A stretch of 64,000 nucleotides of DNA from Lepisosteus oculatus (lineage: Eukaryota > Chordata > Actinopteri > Semionotiformes > Lepisosteidae), in the NCBI RefSeq assembly GCF_040954835.1, contig NC_090699.1:16609817-16673816 (forward strand), read 5' to 3'. Under the pieces are notes generated by a model. It made no database searches, was not told where the DNA came from, and saw nothing but the letters and a program-made list of their open reading frames with translations. Shown piece by piece: positions 37,001 through 47,394 of the stretch. Both the position numbers and the translations under genes were made by a program. Numbering within the stretch: position 1 is the first letter of the stretch; every line of letters starts with the position of its first letter.

Positions 37001-40000
37001 ACAGGTTAAAGGTTCATTCTATGCAGAAATGTTAAAAATAAAAGTTCTCTCCATACTTTTCTTTTAACCTATACCTGTTCCTATGCAGCCTATGCATGCT
37101 AATGCTTATGCAGCTCCCTACTCGAATGACATTTATTATGTTGATTGGCACTTGTTAACGACATGATTGTTCCACAGAGGGTATATTATGAAACTCAAAG
37201 GCTATCAGCATGTGACCACATTGGAAGCAACACAAGCTGCACATCTGTGACACATGCTTTGCACCACGTTGCAGATGCTACCTTGTGGGATTCCCTCTTA
37301 TTCCTTTTAAATAACCTTGGACAAGCATGAGCCAATTCATAGCATACATGTTCAAGAAAGCTCAGGTCTACTCTGACATACCCACAACATTACTGTTACA
37401 CTGTCTATCTGCAAGATAACCTTTGTTCTCCAAGGTGTAAGGGCATGGTTTTCCTCCTGGAGTGTTGTCACATCAGGATAATCCCACAAGAAGGGCAGCA
37501 CGTGTAGTCTCAGGACTTGATCAAACTTGCTCCATACGGTCTAGGTGATATTAATCCCAGCAAGTGGAGCTAATAAGCAACTAGAAACTCTTACCCAAAC
37601 CATTGCATTTGGACTTTCCATCAATATCAACTGGTCCACTGTATGCAACAACTAAGTAATCATTGTGCTTGTCTGTGCACACTAACTGATGTCAGATAGG
37701 TTTGTCTCAAAATCTTGATTTGTTAACAAATAGGACTAGACTGTTGCAGATGTACTGCATCAACCAGAGGTTTTTGCTCCAAATAGTCAAGGAACACTGT
37801 TCCTTTGACATGTGGCACATTTTTGTCCTTTCAGTGTTTTTCTTTTCACCAGGACTGAAATCCAATAGATTTGATCTATTTGATCAAAAGCATGCGATCA
37901 CGTGTGCCTAATCTGTCCTCACCAACAATTTAGTTTGTCTGCAACAAAATCACTTGAGTTTATCCCTCAAGTGACTTTGTGTCAATCATGAATCATCAAT
38001 TAATTAAAACCACATCAAAAACATTTTTTACGCTATTCAATATGAATTAATTGAGAGCGATATGCTTATTTTGCTGCTCTGCATAGAGCTGTCTACAGGC
38101 TTCAAAGACTGACACAATATTTCAACATCCATCTTAATACCATGTGACAGAAAAAACGATGTTTCTTTGAAATCGGATATCAGCTCACTTGGGTTATACA
38201 AATGTAGACCAGGAATGGCAGTGGTCTTCATTTCAACTAAGTCCTACATTATTTGATTGTAGCCATTATTTGAAGACTTAAGACAAAATGAAACCTTTCC
38301 TTGGTTCCTAATGTGCTTCTAATTTAAATGGACTTATAAAACCTCCTGGACTGACTGCAACCCTCTGGGTCAGGAGTTGGGCTCCCATGTGGCTAGCTTA
38401 GTATAAATTCAGACAACAAAACACACCCCCTTGCAACCATGTCTTATTCTACCTTGTATAATCTCATCTGTATAGCCAAGCTAGTGTTCTCTCAACCAAT
38501 CCAGTTCGAGTTAAATCTGCAACTCAAACTGATGCAATAAACAAACCGATACTAGACTATAGCTACTGACACACAGTTATACTCACTGATTTCGGGCACT
38601 TTCTCCATTTCTTCTCTGAGTCTCTCCTCTAGTTGGGACACAACTCTTCTTATAGCCCCCAAACCAAGGTCAGGCTGAACAGCGATGTTAGCCCAGTCCT
38701 TAGTCTGCAGAGGGAAGCTCTGGGATGGAAATCTCTACAGCAGGAAGAAGAAGAGGTTCATTGAGGTTTTAAAGCCTTGTGAGGAAATAAGAGCACTTCT
38801 AAGTCTGAACAAAGAAAACTAGCACATGATATAGAACACTGTCAATGTGGTGACAAAGTTCATTCTCTTTGCTCTCTAAATATCGTGTCTTCTCCTTTCA
38901 ATGGTGTGAGCTGACCTGTAGAAAGTGGAGGTGGTCCTCGGTGTGGGAGAGCTTTTCCAGCTCAATGTTTCTCCACAATAACAAGTTGATTTCCTGCTCC
39001 AGCTCTTTGATGAGTCCTTCTGCCTTCCTCTCTGCTGCTCTCTGCTTCTCCTCAATCAGTTCAATGAGCTCAGCCTGGCTTCTCTCAATGTGGCGCTGGA
39101 GAGCAGTGAAGACCTGCACACTGTCCTCGATCTCTCTCTGTGCACAGCTCTGAGGCGACAATAGACAAAACACAGAAGACATGATTGATATCACAAAGCG
39201 AGGTTCATTGACAGCTGAAAGAAACTCCTACAGTAAATCTGTAGTGCACTGAGCCTTAGAATTCATAGGATACTTGACAGGCCTCACTTTGCTGAGCTCC
39301 ACTGCCTGTTTGATCTCCTCCACCTTCTTCAGTCTGTCCTGGATCATCTGTTGTACTTCTGCCTCAGTCTTCCGCAGCTGAGTCTAAAGGCCAACAGGGA
39401 ACAAAAGCACTTCCATCACAGTTACTGACCCAAAGACACTCAGATGATCAACAGACACTCACACTAAACACAAAGAGGGGAAATGTGGCCTTAAATAACC
39501 ATCATCATGACACATTTTAGTCCCACAACAATATATTGTAGCGCCCTCGCCTGGTGGTGAGGTGAAGTGCACCTAGGCGTTCAGGGTACCGCAAAGCAGG
39601 CTCGGAGTTGTAGCTGGGGGGAGTCTGAGAGTCCGCACAACGACCAGCAGCTGACCCTGCTCATGTAAATAGAGTTATGTTAGTTTAAGTGTCCTGCGCA
39701 GCTTAGTAAAGTGTGTAGAGTCTGTTAACGAGTTACCACCCTAAACCTGTGTACATGTTCCGTTGGTCCCCTAATGTGTGTGTAAATCCTGTGGTTGGCA
39801 TTATAAAGAAGAATAAAAACTCTTGCTTGTTTTCCTATCACATCTCCACCTGTCCTTTGCCCTGCACGAATCTGTAAGCGCTACAATATTCAGACTTTGT
39901 TATAGATTTAAATATAAGTTTTCAGATCAATAGAAAAAACTCTATGGCAAAATAATTAAATGTAGAAATTCTTTATGGTGCACATTTGTATATCTAAAAT

Positions 40001-40764
40001 GGAATCTAATTTTAAGAGATTGGTAAATTTGTTGTAAATAACTTTTTCGACACAGACATTACAAAAACAAAGGCTAACTTTATAACGCGGAGCTTAAAGA
40101 TTGATTTCCATTATGATTATTCAGAATATGTCCAGGCTTACATTGAGAATACTATTTTAGTAAGCCATATTCTAGTCTTACAACCCACCTGTTTCTCTCT
40201 GTATTCTTCCTCTAAAGCCACAGTGCTGTGCGCCTGGTGGTCTGTCTCAGTGCAGAACTGACAAACACAGGTCTGGTCTGTCCTGCAGAACAGCTCCAGA
40301 AGTTTCTCGTGTTTCTCACACAGCCTGTCCTCAAGTTTTTCCACGGGGTCAATCAGCCTGTGTCTCCTGAAAGCAGCTCCTTGATAGTGAGACTGGATGT
40401 GAGTTTCGCAGTAAGAGGCCAGACAGACCAGGCAGGTTTTCACAGCCTTGAGCTTCTTCTCAGTGCAGACATCACAGGGCACCCAACCTAGTTTAGTGGA
40501 GGGGAACCCAGCACTGCTGGCTCTTGTCTTCTTGAACTGTTCAGAGATTTCTCTTAAGCTTCTGTTCACACTGAGATCCGGCCGTGCTAGGAAAGCTTTC
40601 TTACAAACTGGACACTGATACACGTCACTACTGTCCCAGTATGCTTCAATGCAGGCCAAGCAGAAATTGTGCCCACATGAAGTAGAGACTGGTTTGTTAA
40701 ATATATCCAGACAGATGGAGCACAGAAACTGCTCTTCCGACAGGAGACTACTGGGTGAGGCCAT
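34084..40764 (-). CDS. finTRIM-like TRIM E3 ligase, 538 aa, complete
   Basis: Six exons on the minus strand: 40764-40189 (576 nt), 39383-39288 (96), 39149-38916 (234), 38734-38587 (148), 36786-36760 (27), 34619-34084 (536); phases agree over 539 codons. This is a RING-type ubiquitin ligase with a ligand-binding PRY-SPRY tail. In order: C3HC4 RING (C15, C18, C30, H32, C35, C38, C51, C54); a first B-box-like CDVC...CLVCLASYCETH; a second B-box CEKHEKLLELFC...CQFCTETDHQAH; a coiled coil at about residues 193-302 (QLRKTEAEVQQMIQ, RHIERSQAELIELIEEKQ); PRY-SPRY at about 361-538 (VTLNPNTAARWLIVSEDG, GFTSGRHYWEVEV, VGVYVDYEEGQVSFYNVE). The exon sizes and the CLVCLASYCETH phrase fit fish finTRIM/TRIM25-like proteins, a large fish family tied to antiviral defence. 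No break is seen. No convincing ISRE was found in the 700 bases upstream. A member-level name cannot be assigned. Confidence 0.92.
36995..37130. repeat. Palindromic fold-back repeat, degraded copy 5
   Basis: 'aaggttcattctatgcagaa', 'cttttcttttaacctatacc', 'tgcatgctaatgcttatgca' and 'gctccctactcgaatgac' follow the outer parts of the fold-back element; the inner GAAGAAGGC arms are gone. It lies in the intron between TRIM exons 4 and 5. Confidence 0.5.
39537..39885. mobile_element. Solo-LTR-like fossil in a TRIM intron
   Basis: About 349 bases starting TGTAGCGC and ending GCGCTACA, flanked on both sides by ATAT, with an AATAAA near its 3' third. These are the marks of a solo LTR; the family is not identified. 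It is a non-coding remnant between TRIM exons 1 and 2. The clean ends suggest moderate age. Confidence 0.55.
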
Positions 40765-40789
40765 TCCTGTGAGAAGAGAAGCAGTAACA

Positions 40790-42024
40790 GAGAAAATAAT
40801 AGGAGAAGATTAGCAGAAATAATACAATACAAACAGCACAGAACAGATCTGGAGGGACAGAGGCTACATACACAGACACAACAGATGGGAGTTAGTTAAT
40901 ATTTCAGTCACCTCTCGCTACCTCACACCTGGAAAGAGACACCTTCTCTGACACTTCCACAGGCAAATTCTCAACTGAGCTTCTCACCATAGCAGTGTGG
41001 AAATCCCCAGTGGCAGAGACTAGGAGCGCCCCTGTAACGTTTTCATCGGGAAAGAACTCAAAGAATGGATGTCCACCAAAAAATAACATTTCTTTTACAA
41101 GCAGCTGCCCTTCTAAAACAAACAGTAACACAATATTCCCCCGTCTATCGAAAAGAGTCTACTTTGAAAACTTAATGTATTGCTTACATTCAATAAAGTA
41201 AGCCTTAGAAAGAAGAACTTTTTTTTGTCCACAAACGGGATTTTCAAACTCTATGTTGTAGTTAATGAAGCTCAAAAACCTCATACATCACCTGACAAAC
41301 ACACTCCTCAGTCTATCCCAGCACACCTACCTGTACAGACCATATAGTGTACTTTAACTTTCCTATTCGTATTTATTCACACTGTACTTTCTTCCCACTG
41401 TCAATCAGCTCAAACTTTCTTCGCACTGAACCAGGGCTCTCAGTCCAGCGGTGTTTCTACCTTACTGAGGATGAAACAGTTCCGCAGCCCCACACACCAA
41501 CAGCGTGCAGCTCTCCTGTTCACTTCCACTTGCGTATAACCCAACAGCTCTCCTCCCCTTCCCGAAGTGCAGTGCGGCTCCTCTGCTCTTAAAGGCACAG
41601 CAGACCTTTGAAGCTGATACTGTGACTTATTTCATGAAACGGCAGAATGAGATCCTTGAATCAATTAACTATCAAATGGGTTAGATGGCGGAATGGCCTT
41701 CTCTTCTCTAATGTTTCCTTTCTATACCGCTGGGCTCTCGGCCTCTCTTAGGACGCAACAACACTCTGCATAAACCAGGAGCGCTTTCGCAGGAGCTGAG
41801 ACAGCAGCTCTTTGATCGGCACTAATTTTAAAGGACACAAAAAGGTTTAAATAAATGACTTGGATACTTGAATAGCTGCTTGTAAAAACTGAACACGGTC
41901 AGATTTTATCAGTGAAAAGAAAGCTTTAGAATGGGAGAGACATATCTCATCCCGTTGTTTCTCAAAGGATTTTAGGTCAACTATGTGTTTACTTTAGCAC
42001 TCCTGTATCATGGATACATTTCCC
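40790..42024. other. Upstream flank of the TRIM gene
   Basis: Promoter-side DNA of the minus-strand TRIM gene. Short open frames (40904-41592) match no family. The only IRF-like site seen is a weak AANNGAAA in 'cagtgaaaagaaagc' at about 41918. Confidence 0.4.
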
Positions 42025-42250
42025 ACTGGCCCATACCAATCACGGGTTTCTAATAATCCCCATCTATTAATTAGCTTCGTCACTCCGTTCCTCTCCTGAC
42101 TGATAACTGAGGTGTGGTGAGTGTACTGGCACACTTTTGCTGACATTGCATCCAGGTGAGGACTGCACATCGGTGGTGGGGGAGAATCCCCATTACCTCT
42201 GACGCGCTTTGAGAGGAGTGTCCAGAGATGCTACTGCTGCTGCTGATGAT
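42025..42250 (+). repeat. 5S-headed SINE, 3' tail, degraded
   Basis: 'taccaatcacgggtttctaa', 'gttcctctcctgactgataa', 'gcatccaggtgaggactgca', 'gagaatccccattacctctg': a diverged tail of the family at 54411, ending in a short CTG/ATG-rich run. Confidence 0.65.
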
Positions 42251-43077
42251 GATGATTATAATAATACTGTGGCCTGAACTCCATCCCCAGATACCTGTCC
42301 CACTGATATTCTTAAACTGTTAATCTGTAAGGCATATATTTATAATATTTTCTGTTCAGTTCTCTAAAGTGATTTTGATGCTTCCAACGTAAGAGTTTTT
42401 GTGTGTGTTCAACACCACAGACAGTCCTTTATTTTATCCTGTACCAGAGGTATCGGACAGTTTGGAGTTTTGGAGTTTTCTTCCAACACGAGTCATCAAT
42501 TAATCAATCAGCCTTTTCTTATACACATATAGGATGTTATTTACCTCCAAGAAGAGTCTGATATCTTTGCCCTGTATATTATAATACTGTGGCTGTATGA
42601 AATCCATTTTGAAATCCATTTGGTTTACCTTCCATCTTAGTCAATATTTATTTTAGTTTTCCAACTGGAATTGAGAATTCCTGTTGTTTTCAAAGCTCAG
42701 CGCATTGGTTTCTAATAATATTTTTATATTTTTCCATAATTCTATGAGCTCAATACTTGAGTGCCGGGGAGCATGTCTAGTAGACCAAGATAACTTGATA
42801 CTTGATACTTTTTTCTCCTAGTTGCTGCGCTGTTTCCCTAATACTGGATCATTTCCCCAGTTTCTTCTGCTGGGGCTGTTATATTTGGTACTTTGAATTT
42901 CGTTTCCTAAAATGCCAGGCTAGCAGTCCCTACTGCATTAGGATTAATTAGAATACGATATCCTAGATCATGAGACCTTAACTTGCTAAGACATCTAGAT
43001 GTCTTGATTTCCTACATTGAAAATAATTATAGTGTCTTGTTGGGAGATACTCATTTCAAATTGTCTAATGTTTACAG

Positions 43078-43395
43078 AGGGAGGCATGGTGGTGAAGCGA
43101 TTAGCACTGCTGTCTTGCAGCACTGGAGCCCTGGGGCGTTCTTGACTTGGTGTGTTATCCGTATGTAGTTTGTATGTTCTTTCCGTGTTTGCGTGGGCTT
43201 CGTTCAGGTATGCCCTGCTTCCTCCCGCAATCCAAATACGTACTGGTAGGTTATTTGGCTTCTGGGAAGAAAGAGCCCTCGTGTGAGGGTGTCTGTATCT
43301 GTGTTTGTGTTTGTGTGTGCCCTGAGGGGCTCTGGCTTCCCTGTGACACTGAATTGGATGAAGTGGCTAGAAAATGAATGGATTGATGGATGTTT
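43078..43395 (+). repeat. SINE-type repeat, near full length
   Basis: 'aggcatggtggtgaagcgat', 'gctgtcttgcagcactggag', 'gcttcctcccgcaatccaaa', 'gaagaaagagccctcgtgtg', 'gaattggatgaagtggctag'. Open frames over it on both strands are artefacts. Confidence 0.7.
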
Positions 43396-43479
43396 ACAGA
43401 TGAAAAATTCTGTATATATATAGAAACATTGCTCATTCCTGTGGGCTAAATGAAACAGCAAGTGTTCTGAGTGACCAAA

Positions 43480-44130
43480 AGAAGGCTTAATGGCACTGTT
43501 TATGGCATTAGATGTGATCCTGATGGCTGTTTCTGTCTAGTTATGATGCCTGTTAATCACATTAAACAGTCCATAATATCACTATATACACCTAACACAT
43601 TTGATCCTCAATTTTACACAATGTATGAACTTAACTGTCCAAATCAAGCACTTTTTACAGATGTCTGGATTGATGTTTGATGATTAAGCAATAATGTCAA
43701 AGTTTACCTTCCTGTTCAACGAGACATTAAATTTACTGGCATAGAAATTATGGTTTGTGTTTCCCCATCTTCTTCCAGACCGTTTGAGAGATACGTTTTA
43801 CACTTTAGCATAACCCTTAAAATGATTAAAAGTCTTGTTAAATGCTCCTGTGCTGCTTTGGCTAAAATCCTCAGTAGAAATCCTCAGTAGAGCCCCCAAA
43901 AGGAAGTTGCAATTTCACTGTCAGAAGCAGAACTGGAACTAGCCTTGCAAGAGAACAAGGAGAGACACCTAACCACTGTTAACAATGAACTCAAACATAT
44001 CACTGCTGCCAAAGCAGCACTAATTGTATACAGCATTAGGTAGAGTATTTATGAAAATGTTGACCACCATTCTGTTGAAATGATTAGAGAAAACCATGAG
44101 GTTGTACTTTCTAATCCTTTGCAGATCGAT
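43480..44130 (+). mobile_element. L1-type LINE fragment
   Basis: A translated piece at 43471-43680 reads DPDGCFCLVMMPVNHIKQS and SLYTPNTFDPQFYTMYELN, like the end of an L1 endonuclease domain (the usual phrase is YAPNxxxPxFF). The DNA to about 44130 includes a helical stretch typical of the part before the reverse transcriptase ('LSEAELELALQENKERHL'). The frame is interrupted several times; no reverse transcriptase is seen. Confidence 0.55.
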
Positions 44131-44479
44131 GAGCACACACAGTATTTAGGCCATTCCATCCTCCAATTGTTTTTCTAAAGGCTTTATCCAGTACAGGGTC
44201 ATGGGGGACATTGGAGCCCACCCCAGCAAGGAACAGGTGCAAGATCTATCACAGTTATCTCTTTTCTTATCAAGCAAAACATTCTTTAGCTTGATGCACT
44301 TCTGACCAGGCTGAGGTTTCTAAGGGGCTTCTCTACAGGAACTGAAGGCACTAGGCCAGTCTGTGTTGAAAATGTTTCCAATATTACTCCACTACAGTAA
44401 TTAGTGTCATTACAGGATCGGGGGTCCCCTAATACTCAATGAGATCATTTTCGTGTTGGAGACATTTTAATATTTTGAC

Positions 44480-45075
44480 CTTTGCCAAAGCGGTGTGGGG
44501 CAGGATGGACAAAACTATTCAACTCCTGGGAGCGTGAGCGGTGCTCAGTTACCAGTACATCCTGCTGGCGCTGGCACCGACTGCACTGGACAGAAGACAC
44601 AGTATTTGCTTTGGCTATCTGTGTCCACAACAGAACAAGGACTGTGGAAGGCGAGGATCACTCTCGCCCAGCACAACACAGAGTGGGGAGCGAGGGAGCT
44701 GGAGGAGAGGATCCTGGCGGACCTCAGAGTAAGGATGAAGTGTGCCATCACCAAATAGGCCTTCTCAACGGTGAAGGAGCGCTGGGAAGGGACTTTGGGC
44801 CCTGTACAGGGACTAAAGAGGAAATCTCTGTTCCCTGAGCTCCTGTTCTGCAGTTTCAGAGCCGGGACAGGGAAATGGCATGGACACAAGCAAGTGGTAG
44901 GTCTTGGAGGGACTCTTTCATTGTGCAGATCTGGCCCCATCATCCACTTACACTGATTGATGATGGACAATCACCTCTTTTAGGCAGTTTTTCTTTGGTG
45001 TTAGTTTAATCATTTGTTTGAATGTGTATGTATTGTGAAATGTGGTTTGTAAAATAAAGTTTATTTTGATAGCAA
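44480..45075 (+). mobile_element. 3' end of a retroposed sequence with poly(A) signal
   Basis: Dense but mutually exclusive open frames (LEERILADLRVRMKCAITK) are followed by 'gtaaaataaagtttattttg' then 'atagcaaaaaaatag': an AATAAA and an A-rich end, as in a retroposed copy. The source (LINE 3' end or a host transcript) is not recognised. Confidence 0.4.
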
Positions 45076-45394
45076 AAAAATAGGAACCCAAATAGGCTTC
45101 ATCAGTTAAAAAAAATGCTCAAGCTACAGTGTGGTTTGTCTCCTTGGTCTTTCCCAGGTTTTTGTCTGTTGTGTTTGTGCTTGTGTACTTTTTTGTTTTA
45201 AGTCTCCGGAGCTCTACTCGACCCCCCCTTCCTCCACCCAATAAAGGTTTTTACCCTGGAGGAGGGGGTAGCTCTCAGCCGTGGACTCCCGGAGGTTTCC
45301 TTTCAGCTAAAAGAGGTTTTTCCTCCCCCCAGTGCTGTGCAGCTTATTTATTTGTATGGGCGTCAGGAGCAGCCCATGAAGGGGGGTATCAGGA

Positions 45395-45700
45395 GCAGTT
45401 AGGGCTTCATCACAGGGCGAAACAACAGGGAGGTAGAGGTGAACGATGACTGAACAATAGGAGTGACTATGCTCTGCTCTCACTGACCCTCTGATTGTTC
45501 CACCCCTCAGTCTTTGGCCCAAGGACAGTGGGGGTGTGTGTGGATATTGAGAAGAGGAAGGTCTCCTTTTGCCCAATGGAATCCAGGACTCACATCTTCA
45601 CGTTCTTTGGTCTTCAGTCAGGTGGAGAAGATCTATCCTGTCTTTTGTTCCTGAGATTATCCTGCAGACATTTATGGTAGCTGCAGCCTCCTGTCCACTA
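45395..45700 (+). pseudogene. SPRY-domain pseudogene fragment (TRIM/butyrophilin type)
   Basis: Pieces of a B30.2 domain are readable in different frames: 'REVEVND' and 'TIGVT' early, 'TVGVCVDIEKRKVSFCPMESR' at 45519 onward, and a late block like IYPVF/KDLVL. They match 59283-59773 and 55023-55573 closely at DNA level ('gtgtgtgtggatattgagaa'). At least two frame changes and an in-frame stop after 'EVNDD' break it, and the N-terminal half is replaced by unrelated sequence. A dead copy of the local SPRY genes. Confidence 0.7.
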
Positions 45701-46609
45701 TGGAGATTAAACACATCACTGTCTGATTAAGAAAGGGTGATTCATTCAAAGCTCCCTGTCTCAATATTCATATTATGATCTGATTATTATAATCAAAACA
45801 TGGTCACTGTGTTTTTCGATGTCTTTCTGTTTTTCTGTGTCAGATTTCAAACTCAAAGAGTATTATTGGCATAAACAATGAATTAGTGTTGCCAAAGTAA
45901 TGCTTGTACAGGCATACACAACAGCATTCATGTAGGGCTCCTCCACTGTAGCCATGCATGCCCTGGAAAGATAATGATCTGACTAGTAGACTAAATTCTA
46001 AAAGCTTTAGATGTAGCTCTCTCTAATCTGACTCTGTCTTCCATTACTCATGTGTTATCATAGATTGCACTCTAGATAAACTATGACAGACTCTCCACAA
46101 GAACAACATTTTCATTAATTCCTGCACAATATTGAACAAACATGCTCTGTCCTCTATCCTACTTCTGCACCTGGTGTTGACATCACCCACCAATCTGCTG
46201 CAAGGACCCCTGTGCAGCCCAGGCAACCAGGTCCTTCCACCATATCTTGTCCTTCTACAGAACATCTGTTCTATTTAATTAAGCAGAAAAGGAAAAGAGC
46301 AGTCAAACTCTGTCTGTCCCCACTTGCTTTCCTTTCCCTGTTCAATGCACAGCCACAGACTCACTTTCAGTGGGAATGTTGCTCTGCTGGCTGGATGGGC
46401 CTAGCTGGAAGAACCAGTCAGCTCAGTAAAGGAAGGAAGTAGTAGTCAACACTGGAGACTGTTTCAATTAGTAAAATGGAGGATTACACGGGAAAATGTC
46501 TTCATCTTACAGCCCAAATTAATCTTTCTAGAACAAGTCTGATGTCCACCTCCAGATAGGAAGAGAAGCAGACGCCCAAGAGCTAAAGAGTGTGAGGTCA
46601 GTGCTGAAG

Positions 46610-47125
46610 AACACTCAAGGACAAGACTTCTGTGTGCTGGAGGGACAGTGAGATCAGTCAGATACAGCAGTGTGTGAGTGATCAGTCAGGACTGAAGCTG
46701 CTGTGTGCTGGAGTGACAGTGAGGTCAGTCAGATGCAGCAGTGTGTGAGTGATCAGTCAGTCAGGACTGAAGCTGCTGTGTGCTGGAGTGACAGTGAGGT
46801 CAGTCAGATGCAGCAGTGTGTGAGTGATCAGTCAGGACTGAAGCTGCTGTGTGCTGGAGGGACAGTGAGATCAGTCAGATACAGCAGTGTGAGTGAACAG
46901 TCAGTCAGGACTGAAGCTGCTGTGTGCTGGAGGGACAGTGAGATCAGTCAGATACAGCAGTGTGTGAGTGATCAGTCAGTCAGGACTGAAGCTGCTGTGT
47001 GCTGGAGGGACAGTGAGATCAGTCAGATACAGCAGTGTGTGAGTGATCAGTCAGTCAGGACTGAAGCTGCTGTGTGCTGGAGGGACAGTGAGATCAGTCA
47101 GATACTGCAGTGTGTGATACATACC
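46610..47125 (+). repeat. Minisatellite, about 70-bp unit, about 7 copies
   Basis: Tandem units of the form 'gctgctgtgtgctggaggga', 'cagtgagatcagtcagatac', 'agcagtgtgtgagtgatcag', with a variable number of 'tcag' repeats. Starts recur near 46630, 46700, 46775, 46848, 46920, 46990 and 47065. It lies about 270 bases upstream of the butyrophilin-like start codon. The 150-codon frame through it is repeat-driven. Confidence 0.9.
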
Positions 47126-47394
47126 TCACACAGTACTGAGGTACTGAAGTACTGAAGAAGGTCTGTCCCTCTGAGAGTGTACTTCAGTGAAGTCTTTCAA
47201 CTTTAAGTGTTTCTGCATTCTGACCAGTCCAAGTAGCTTTATATAGGATGTGCAATCTGACCAGTTAAAGAATCATTTTTTTATTTCAGAAATGTTACAG
47301 TATCTGACCAGTTAAGGCAACATTTTAATTGTAACAAGACATCTGACCAATCTGAGTGTTTCTTTATTTCAGAGATGAAATGTTACCAATCAGA

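Noticed and set aside
44482-44970. Overlapping open frames of 118-141 codons on both strands
   Set aside because: They exclude each other over the same retroposed sequence and match no family I recognise; retained only as a repeat remnant.
46703-47155. 150-codon open frame with a repeated DQSVRTEAAVCW motif
   Set aside because: The protein repeat follows the 70-bp minisatellite exactly; no start context, splice pattern or known domain.
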